Part shown: positions 7,722-12,030 of the stretch, piece by piece
Position numbering within the stretch: position 1 is the stretch's first letter
Layout: every line of letters begins with the position of its first letter
Origin: an uncultured Collinsella sp.
Lineage (GTDB): Bacteria; Actinomycetota; Coriobacteriia; Coriobacteriales; Coriobacteriaceae
Assembly: GCA_902474645.1 (NCBI GenBank)
Contig: CABRWN010000050.1
Location: forward strand, 1-12,030
Direction of reading: 5' to 3'
Length of the DNA: 12,030 nt
Notes under the pieces: model-generated
Told to the model about the DNA's origin: nothing
Database searches by the model: none
Seen by the model: the letters and a program-made list of their open reading frames with translations, nothing else
Made by a program: the position numbers and the translations under genes

Positions 7722-8672
7722 ATGGTTAACGAGAAGAAGGTCGCTATTGTCGGCTGCGGTTTCGTCGGTTCGTCTTCGGCGTTCGCACTGATGCAGAGTG
7801 GTCTGTTCTCCGAGATGGTCCTCATCGACGTGGACAAAAACCGTGCCGAGGGTGAGGCCCTGGATATCGCGCACGGCATGACGTTTGCCGAGCCGATGAA
7901 GATCTACGCCGGCGATTATTCCGATGTCGCGGACGCCGCCATGATCGTCGTCACCGCTGGCGCTGCCCAGAAGCCCGGTGAGACCCGCCTGGACCTGGTC
8001 AACAAGAACGTAAACATCTTTAAGTCCATTATCCCCGAGATTAAGAAGTCCGGCTTCGACGGCATTCTGCTAATCGTCTCCAACCCGGTTGATGTTCTGA
8101 CCTATGCTGCCATCAAGATGTCCGGCCTGCCCGAGGGCCATGTCATCGGCTCCGGCACCGTGCTCGACACTGGCCGTCTGCAGCAGATGCTTGGTGCTCA
8201 CGTCGAGGTTGACCCGCGCGATGTCCAGGCCTATGTCATGGGTGAGCACGGCGACTCCGAGTTTGTCGCTTGGTCCAGCGCTCAGGTTGCCGGCGTTCCA
8301 CTGAACACCTTCTGCGAGCTTCACGGCCACCTGGAGCATGAGACCGCCGAGAAGCGCATCGCCGAGGACGTCAAGAACTCCGCCTACACCATCATCGAGA
8401 AGAAGCACGCCACCTACTATGGCGTCGCCATGGCCGTTAAGCGCATCTGCACTGCCGTCATGCGCGATGAGCAGACCGTTCTGCCCGTCTCCTCGCTTAT
8501 GGTGGGCGAGTACGGCCTGTCCGATCTGGCCATCTCCATGCCGACGGTCGTTGGCCGCGATGGCGTTGTCTGCCGCGTACCCGTGCCGCTGAACGATGAC
8601 GAGCAGCATGAGCTCACCGCCTCCGCAAAGGCCCTCAAGGACATCATCGACAGCGTCGACTTCTCCTGCTAA
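7722..8672 (+). CDS. ldh: L-lactate dehydrogenase (NAD+-dependent)
   Basis: 316 aa from ATG at 7722, with GGGAG 6 nt upstream. It reduces pyruvate to L-lactate with NADH, regenerating NAD+ in fermentation. Seen: an N-terminal Rossmann motif GCGFVG (11-16) with Asp36 ending strand 2 (NADH preference); the mobile loop AAQKPGETRLDL with Gln83, the residue that favours pyruvate over oxaloacetate (malate dehydrogenases have Arg), and Arg89; SNPVDV (120-125) with Asn121; substrate-binding Arg152 (LDTGRLQQ); and the catalytic His176 in GEHGDSE. Length is normal for the family. A malate dehydrogenase is unlikely because of Gln83. It has its own hairpin-containing leader and a terminator after it, so it is probably monocistronic. 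The AT-rich spacer upstream has several dyads that may mediate regulation. Confidence 0.94.
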   Translation: MVNEKKVAIVGCGFVGSSSAFALMQSGLFSEMVLIDVDKNRAEGEALDIAHGMTFAEPMKIYAGDYSDVADAAMIVVTAGAAQKPGETRLDLVNKNVNIFKSIIPEIKKSGFDGILLIVSNPVDVLTYAAIKMSGLPEGHVIGSGTVLDTGRLQQMLGAHVEVDPRDVQAYVMGEHGDSEFVAWSSAQVAGVPLNTFCELHGHLEHETAEKRIAEDVKNSAYTIIEKKHATYYGVAMAVKRICTAVMRDEQTVLPVSSLMVGEYGLSDLAISMPTVVGRDGVVCRVPVPLNDDEQHELTASAKALKDIIDSVDFSC

Positions 8673-8696
8673 ATCAAGCTCTTTTGGGCAACAGGC

Positions 8697-8702
8697 TACA
8701 AT
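8697..8702 (+). promoter_or_regulatory. -10-like TACAAT upstream of the hydrolase gene
   Basis: TACAAT lies 24 nt after the lactate dehydrogenase stop and just before the hairpin at 8704-8737. If used, the transcript would traverse that hairpin before reaching the gene at 8800. No good -35 is visible. Confidence 0.25.
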
Positions 8703-8703
8703 G

Positions 8704-8739
8704 AAAGGCGTCCGGGCCACACGGTCCGGGCGCCTTTTT
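8704..8739 (+). terminator. Intrinsic terminator after lactate dehydrogenase
   Basis: A 13-15-bp stem (8704-8718 with 8723-8737; two G-U pairs) with an ACAC loop ends in a run of five Ts (8735-8739), about 30 nt past the stop codon. It overlaps by two bases the 32-nt repeat that begins at 8738. Confidence 0.8.
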
Positions 8740-8769
8740 GGTGCGAGGGGGTCAGGTTACTTTGCACCA
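8738..8769 (+). repeat. 32-nt inverted repeat, left copy, flanking the hydrolase gene
   Basis: The unit opens with TTGGTGC and closes with TTTGCACCA, so its own ends are nearly complementary; the core is GGGGGTCAGGTTAC. It aligns without gaps to the reverse complement of 9965-9996, with 27 of 32 bases identical. A further TGCACCA lies at 8776-8782. It sits between the terminator and the ribosome-binding site of the gene at 8800. A REP-like palindromic repeat is the simplest reading. Confidence 0.75.
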
Positions 8770-8799
8770 CCCCAATGCACCATAGTTGATGGGAGGGCC

Positions 8800-9960
8800 A
8801 TGTCGGATTCGCCTATTTTTTTGACCTATGCCCAGACGGCGTTTGATCCGTTTGAGGAACGGCCGTTCTGCGCGGTGGATAGCCTGGTCTTTGCGTGGTT
8901 GTCCTATTTGCGTTTGCCGGGTGATATGGCGGAGCTGACGAACTGGCAGGGCCTAGACGTACGCGAGCTGCTGCGCGCCGAGTGCTACCAAGACATGATT
9001 GGCGACCTGTGGGATCCGGAGGGGAGCCGTGCCCTGTTGGAGGCTGTGGCAGCAAGCCCTCGCTACCGTGGCGTTCGTGTTTGCGGCTATCGTAGCGTGA
9101 GTGATGCCGAGACAACGGAGCAGTTTGCGGCCATGACGTTCCGATTTCCGGCGGGGTTTAGCTATCTTGCCTTCCGGGGGACCGACAGCACGATTGTGGG
9201 CTGGAAAGAGGACTTTAACATGGCGTTCCGGTGTCCTGTGCCGGCCCAGGAATCCGCGGCGCGTTATGTAGACGAGGCGGCGGATGCGATTGACGGGCCG
9301 CTTTTGTGCGGAGGTCATTCCAAGGGTGGAAACCTTGCGGTGTACGGTGCGGCGATGTGCCCCGATGTCGCCCGTGAGCGAATCGAACGGGCATATTCCC
9401 ATGATGGTCCGGGCTTCGTCGAGGAGTTCCTGAACGGCAACGCCTTCGCCGATCTATCCGGTCGAATCGACAAGACGCTACCTCGGTCGTCGATCTTTGG
9501 CATGATGTTCGAGACACAGGAGGACTATGCCATCGTTGAGAGCACCGAGTTCAGCCTGCTTCAGCATAATCCCTTTAGCTGGGTGGTTGATGGTCGCGAC
9601 TTCGTGTACTGCGAGCGTCTGTCCGCCGGCGCTCGATACGTTGATGGCTCCATTCGCGAGATGCTGCTTGCAGTGTCGCCTAGCGAGCGCGAGCGTTTTG
9701 TAGATGCGTTGTTCTCCGTGCTTGAGGCTACGGGTGCTGAGCGGTTTGCGGATATCGCTGGGAATCTGCGCGAGAGCCTGCCCGTGATGCTCCAGGCTGC
9801 GCAAGGCTTTGACAAGGATACGCGACGCTTTGTCTCGCAGACTATCGTTGCGATTCTTAAGTGTGCGCTTCTGCCCAAACGTCCCCAGATCGACATGCCC
9901 GCTGCCGGCAAGAGCTTGGCAGAACAGCTCGAGGCTTGGCAGTCCGAGCTCCTGCGCTAA
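8800..9960 (+). CDS. Mbeg1-like (DUF2974) alpha/beta-hydrolase
   Basis: 386 aa from ATG at 8800, with GGGAGG 3-8 nt upstream; the frame is open further upstream but only across the terminator and the end of the preceding gene. Lipase-like features: YLAFRGTD (122-129) as the oxyanion-hole strand; nucleophile elbow GGHSKGGNLA with Ser174; Asp202 in SHDGPG; and His256 in LLQHNPFSWVV, a plausible catalytic triad. This pattern is typical of the DUF2974/Mbeg1-like family, whose bacterial members are largely uncharacterised; an acyl-ester substrate is inferred. No signal peptide or membrane helix is seen, so it is presumably cytoplasmic. The C-terminal ~110 residues (YVDGSIREMLL onward) are helical and carry no recognised motif. 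The gene stands alone, bracketed by 32-nt inverted repeats at 8738-8769 and 9965-9996. Confidence 0.88.
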   Translation: MSDSPIFLTYAQTAFDPFEERPFCAVDSLVFAWLSYLRLPGDMAELTNWQGLDVRELLRAECYQDMIGDLWDPEGSRALLEAVAASPRYRGVRVCGYRSVSDAETTEQFAAMTFRFPAGFSYLAFRGTDSTIVGWKEDFNMAFRCPVPAQESAARYVDEAADAIDGPLLCGGHSKGGNLAVYGAAMCPDVARERIERAYSHDGPGFVEEFLNGNAFADLSGRIDKTLPRSSIFGMMFETQEDYAIVESTEFSLLQHNPFSWVVDGRDFVYCERLSAGARYVDGSIREMLLAVSPSERERFVDALFSVLEATGAERFADIAGNLRESLPVMLQAAQGFDKDTRRFVSQTIVAILKCALLPKRPQIDMPAAGKSLAEQLEAWQSELLR

Positions 9961-9964
9961 CCAT

Positions 9965-9996
9965 TGGTGCAAAGCAACCTGTCCCCGATGCACCAA
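9965..9996 (-). repeat. 32-nt inverted repeat, right copy, flanking the hydrolase gene
   Basis: The reverse complement matches the unit at 8738-8769 in 27 of 32 positions without gaps. Within this copy, TTGGTGCA (9964-9971) and TGCACCAA (9989-9996) form a perfect 8-bp dyad around 17 nt. It starts 4 nt after the hydrolase stop codon. No target-site duplication or transposase is visible nearby. Confidence 0.75.
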
Positions 9997-10027
9997 TCTT
10001 CGATGCGCCTGGGGCGGGATCGACCGC

Positions 10028-10033
10028 TATACT
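10028..10033 (+). promoter_or_regulatory. Putative -10 element of the nucleoid-associated protein gene
   Basis: TATACT lies 38 nt before the chosen start at 10072. No clear -35 is seen; the element resembles the TACAAT hexamer upstream of nadE. Confidence 0.4.
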
Positions 10034-10071
10034 GGTTCGTGCCGAAATCGATCTAGAACGGAATGCCGTAT

Positions 10072-11076
10072 ATGAAAATCAATCACGCGATTCTGCATAT
10101 CCTGGACTTTGACTCTGCCGTCAACGTCATGAGCCAGCGCGAGCTCGATATCGAGAGTCGTACCGTGCGCAACTTCGTGACCACACATCTGCGCCGCGCG
10201 CGTACCTCGGCCGACAACAAACGCGCCACGTTTGCCGAGAACTCTGCGTTTGGTGGTGAGCTCAAGGGCTATTTCTTTGGCGAGCGCGAGTTCGTGGACC
10301 TGTCGCAGCAGATTGCGGAGTTTATCTCCTCCGAGCTCACCAAAGCCGAGAAAGCCGAGTCCACCGACGTGCTCGTGGCCGATTTTGACGACGATGAGGA
10401 TGCCCGCTGGTTTGCCGTGATGCTGCTGGGCTCCAAGCAGGCTTTTATGCACGAAGTGGGTCGCGAGGAGGGGGAGGTGCGCAACGACATCGCGCGCCAC
10501 TACGCCATTCTGCCGAACCCCTCGCAAAAGGTGCCGAGCTATGCCATCGTGCGCGCGAGCACCATGGAGATCGGCTATGTGGACAAGAAACGCAAGATCG
10601 CCGGCGAGGACCGTATGCTTATCCCCGATGGCCTGCTGCAGTGCGACACGGGCGTATCGGGCAAGGAGGTCATCGACACCGTGACGCGTGTGGTCGAGGA
10701 AGTCGCCGAGGAGCACGGTGCCAACACGGCTGTAGCGCTCGCTAAGGTTAAGGCTGCCGTTGCCGAGAAGGTCGAGGATGACGAGGAGCTGCCGCCTTGG
10801 GATATCGTCGATGAGGTCTTTGAGGACGAGCCGGTCATCAAAGAGAGCGTGCGCGCGGCACTGACTGAGGAGAAGGTGCCTGAGCGTGTGCCCGTGGAGC
10901 GCAAGCAGGTCGAACGCGCGGCCGTGCGCAATCATAAGATTCGTACCGACACGGGTATCGAGATTAGCTTCCCGGCCGAGATGGGTTCGAACTCCGAGTA
11001 CATTGAGTTCGTCAACGAGCCCAACGGCCTCATCTCCATCGAGCTCAAAAACATCGGCAGCATCGAGAATCGATAA
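10072..11076 (+). CDS. Nucleoid-associated protein, NA37 (NdpA/YejK) family
   Basis: 334 aa from ATG at 10072 (MKINHAILHILDFDS). An alternative ATG three codons earlier (10063) cannot be excluded; the ribosome-binding site (AACGGA) is weak for both. The N-terminus KINHAILHILD and the C-terminal block IRTDTGIEISFPAEM...YIEFVNEPNGLISIELKNIGSIENR are the two hallmark regions of the 37-kDa nucleoid-associated family. Members bind DNA or occur with the nucleoid, but their exact role is poorly defined. A strongly charged helical region (~200-290, Glu/Lys/Val-rich) connects to the C-terminal block. No membrane or signal sequence is present. The DLSQQIAEFISSEL segment and the VADFDDDEDARWFAVMLLG segment are also usual for the family. 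The gene is followed by an AT-rich spacer with no convincing terminator before the toxin-antitoxin operon. Confidence 0.85.
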   Translation: MKINHAILHILDFDSAVNVMSQRELDIESRTVRNFVTTHLRRARTSADNKRATFAENSAFGGELKGYFFGEREFVDLSQQIAEFISSELTKAEKAESTDVLVADFDDDEDARWFAVMLLGSKQAFMHEVGREEGEVRNDIARHYAILPNPSQKVPSYAIVRASTMEIGYVDKKRKIAGEDRMLIPDGLLQCDTGVSGKEVIDTVTRVVEEVAEEHGANTAVALAKVKAAVAEKVEDDEELPPWDIVDEVFEDEPVIKESVRAALTEEKVPERVPVERKQVERAAVRNHKIRTDTGIEISFPAEMGSNSEYIEFVNEPNGLISIELKNIGSIENR

Positions 11077-11098
11077 GGCTTTTTCTTTTGAATAAAAG

Positions 11099-11140
11099 TC
11101 TGGATTATATTTTGAAGTATACTTTGAAATATAATCCAGA
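11099..11140. promoter_or_regulatory. 42-bp palindrome in the toxin-antitoxin promoter
   Basis: A 14-nt arm TCTGGATTATATTT (11099-11112) is repeated in exact reverse complement (11127-11140), and the centre AAGTATACTT (11115-11124) is itself a perfect palindrome on the same axis. Only 11113-11114 and their partners (11125-11126) fail to match. It contains a perfect TATAAT (11130-11135) followed by GGAGG (11149-11153), so the likely promoter lies inside the palindrome. Known for Phd/YefM systems: the antitoxin binds palindromes in its own promoter. A weaker direct repeat (TTTGAAGTATA / TTTGAAATATA) is also present. Confidence 0.75.
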
Positions 11141-11158
11141 TTATTTTCGGAGGTCAAA

Positions 11159-11509
11159 ATGTCCCCACTTGTTCTGGAAAAACCGGTGTTTACAAAAGAC
11201 CAGGTTGTTTCTGCTACCGAAGCAAGCAAGTCCTTATCCGCCGTTCGTAAACGCGCAAAACGTGCGCCTCAGTTCATTGCTGATCATAATGATATCGATA
11301 CCGTGATTATCGACTATGCTGCCTATGAGGAAATGTATGGCGCGCTGCAGTATCTGCGCGAACTTGAGATAAATCGCATCGCTGCGGATCGAGTCAAGCA
11401 TGGTCCGCATGAGTTTGTTCCGTTTGAGGACGCCTTAACTGCCGAGGAGCTCGCGGAGCTTGAGTCGATGGATCCGGACGCGATTCCCGACGAGGATCTT
11501 TTCGAATGA
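11159..11509 (+). CDS. Antitoxin of a type II toxin-antitoxin pair, Phd/YefM-like
   Basis: 116 aa from ATG at 11159, with GGAGG 5 nt upstream. The region VVSATEASKSLSAVRKRAKRAPQFI..HNDIDTVIIDYAAYEEMYGAL (17-63) has the shape of the Phd/YefM DNA-binding fold: SATEA, a Leu/basic helix and a final strand ending in YEEM. The C-terminal half is acidic (FVPFEDALTAEELAELESMDPDAIPDEDLFE), as expected for the disordered part that wraps the toxin. Its stop codon overlaps the toxin start (ATGA), the usual tight coupling of these operons. Known role: neutralises the toxin and, with it, represses the operon by binding the promoter; the 42-bp palindrome just upstream is the likely operator. RelB-like classification is the main alternative. 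Confidence 0.82.
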   Translation: MSPLVLEKPVFTKDQVVSATEASKSLSAVRKRAKRAPQFIADHNDIDTVIIDYAAYEEMYGALQYLRELEINRIAADRVKHGPHEFVPFEDALTAEELAELESMDPDAIPDEDLFE

Positions 11510-11850
11510 GCGGGCATTTTGTTGTCGGCTTTTTGAATCGAGACGTCGAGAAGGAATATCAAAAACTAGATGGATCCCAGCGCAGGCTCGTCCGTATTGC
11601 CGTCGCAAAATTAAAGACGCGCGCTGATGAAATCGGAACGCCGCTTCACGGCGAGCTCGCCGGCTGCAAAAAGATTAAATGGCGAAATGCGGGACTCAGA
11701 ATGGTTTTCCGAATCCGAGAGGACGGAATGGTTGAGATTGCCGAGATTGTGGCAATAGGGCGGCGCGATCGTTCCGAGGTCTATAAGACGGCCGTAGGGC
11801 GCCTGTCAAAGCAACCCGCCATGGTTGAATACGACGGAACCCTGAGATAG
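11506..11850 (+). CDS. RelE/ParE-superfamily toxin
   Basis: 114 aa; ATG at 11506 overlaps the antitoxin stop by 4 nt, implying translational coupling. The layout is typical of RelE toxins: an N-terminal helical region (DVEKEYQKLDGSQRRLVRIAVAKLKTRA), then the strands with CKKIKWRNAGLRMVFRIREDGMVEIAEIVAIGRRDRSEVYKTA. Candidate catalytic or rRNA/mRNA-contact residues are Lys55/Lys56/Lys58, Arg65, Arg86/Arg87 and Tyr93, which correspond in spacing to the Lys, Arg and Tyr residues of E. coli RelE. A ribosome-dependent mRNA interferase is the likely activity; a ParE-type gyrase poison is less likely because these residues are kept. The C-terminal ~20 residues (VGRLSKQPAMVEYDGTLR) extend past the core fold. 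A strong terminator starts 2 nt after the stop codon, closing a two-gene operon. Confidence 0.82.
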   Translation: MSGHFVVGFLNRDVEKEYQKLDGSQRRLVRIAVAKLKTRADEIGTPLHGELAGCKKIKWRNAGLRMVFRIREDGMVEIAEIVAIGRRDRSEVYKTAVGRLSKQPAMVEYDGTLR

Positions 11851-11852
11851 GG

Positions 11853-11888
11853 AAGGCCGAAGCCTCGGACGAGGGCTTCGGCCTTTTT
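11853..11888 (+). terminator. Intrinsic terminator of the toxin-antitoxin operon
   Basis: A perfect 12-bp stem (AAGGCCGAAGCC, 11853-11864 with 11874-11885) with a 9-nt loop, of which CTC/GAG can pair further, ends in TTTTT (11884-11888). It begins 2 nt after the toxin stop codon. The A-rich left edge is short, so it acts mainly in the plus direction. Confidence 0.88.
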
Positions 11889-11931
11889 ACTTGGGGCTTA
11901 ATTACGCTACTGGTTGAGCATAAGTCAGCGA

Positions 11932-12029
11932 AAACGACCCAGAGCGAGCAAGGTGACGTGAAAGAGGAGGGCATTGACCTTCTGGTCATGCCCGACGATT
12001 GAACGTCAGATTGCCGCTCTGGGTCGTTT
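11932..12029 (+). repeat. 98-nt structured intergenic element, copy 2 (RNA-like, plus strand)
   Basis: A perfect 15-bp outer stem (AAACGACCCAGAGCG, 11932-11946 with 12015-12029) encloses, after one bulged A, GCAA/TTGC (11948-11951 with 12011-12014). Next come a GG/GA internal loop, TGACGT/ACGTCA (11954-11959 with 12003-12008), a 9x9 internal loop, and an apical stem GGGCAT-T-GACC closed by TTCT (to 11993). Read as plus-strand RNA, the 9x9 loop contains three tandem G-A/A-G pairs separated by two A-U pairs and one G-C pair. It shares the 13-nt segment CGTGAAAGAGGAG and CGACG.TTGAACG with the element at 1498-1597. The last base of the window follows it, so downstream context is unknown. No known RNA family was recognised. 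Confidence 0.62.
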
Positions 12030-12030
12030 G

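Noticed and set aside
11085..11098. Terminator for the nucleoid-associated protein gene (CTTTT-GAAT-AAAAG)
   Set aside because: A 5-bp stem, almost all A-T, is too weak; the T-rich stretch precedes rather than follows it.
10027..11229. 400-codon open frame on the minus strand opposite the nucleoid-associated protein and across the toxin-antitoxin palindrome
   Set aside because: Antisense shadow; it crosses a promoter palindrome and the start of the antitoxin gene, and the translation looks like no protein family.
11958..12002. Short GTG-initiated peptide of 14 residues ending at a TGA (12000-12002)
   Set aside because: It overlaps the conserved motif and helices of the structured element; the other copy does not preserve an equivalent reading frame as far as can be seen.
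11974..12030. Possible start of a further plus-strand gene (TTG at 11974, GGAGG just upstream, open to the window end)
   Set aside because: It lies inside the 98-nt structured element, the spacing to GGAGG is only 3 nt, the start is a rare TTG, and only 19 codons are available. The shared structure with 1498-1597 explains the sequence better.

Overview
The window looks like chromosomal DNA of a high-GC, host-associated actinobacterium, most likely of class Coriobacteriia (Collinsella or a close relative). This is inferred from strongly G/C-ending codons, the mix of genes and the protein style. No 16S rRNA gene is present to settle it, so the placement is a judgement. No tRNA, rRNA, insertion sequence, prophage or CRISPR array was seen.

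Layout. (1) Positions 1-1454: 3' part of an EttA-type ABC-F translation factor, plus strand. (2) 1455-1668: an intergenic region packed with three hairpins, one of them a 100-nt structured element. (3) 1669-4055: two minus-strand genes of unknown function, each with its own terminator. One encodes a soluble protein with a long acidic low-complexity centre, the other a membrane protein with a long Ser/Thr/Asn/Gln tail. (4) 4056-4258: a divergent promoter region. (5) 4259-8672: three plus-strand metabolic genes, each separately spaced by hairpin-rich leaders: glutamine-dependent NAD+ synthetase, a class I/II PLP aminotransferase and L-lactate dehydrogenase. (6) 8738-9996: an Mbeg1-like (DUF2974) alpha/beta-hydrolase gene bracketed by 32-nt inverted repeats. 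(7) 10072-11076: an NA37-family nucleoid-associated protein. (8) 11099-11888: a Phd/YefM-RelE type toxin-antitoxin operon with a 42-bp palindrome in front and a strong terminator behind. (9) 11932-12029: a second 98-nt structured element ending at the window edge.

The genes are mostly ordinary housekeeping or accessory genes and do not form one pathway. NadE makes NAD+ and lactate dehydrogenase re-oxidises NADH, which fits a fermenting anaerobe, but they are not one operon.

The most interesting content is between the genes. The elements at 1498-1597 (minus strand) and 11932-12029 (plus strand) share a 13-nt identical segment and a matching 3' segment. They also share a GG/GA internal loop and a UUCG/UUCU apical loop, while their helices differ in sequence but stay paired. 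That is the pattern of a conserved RNA structure present in at least two copies. A second, unrelated repeat family flanks the hydrolase gene in inverted orientation. The toxin-antitoxin promoter carries a third large palindrome.
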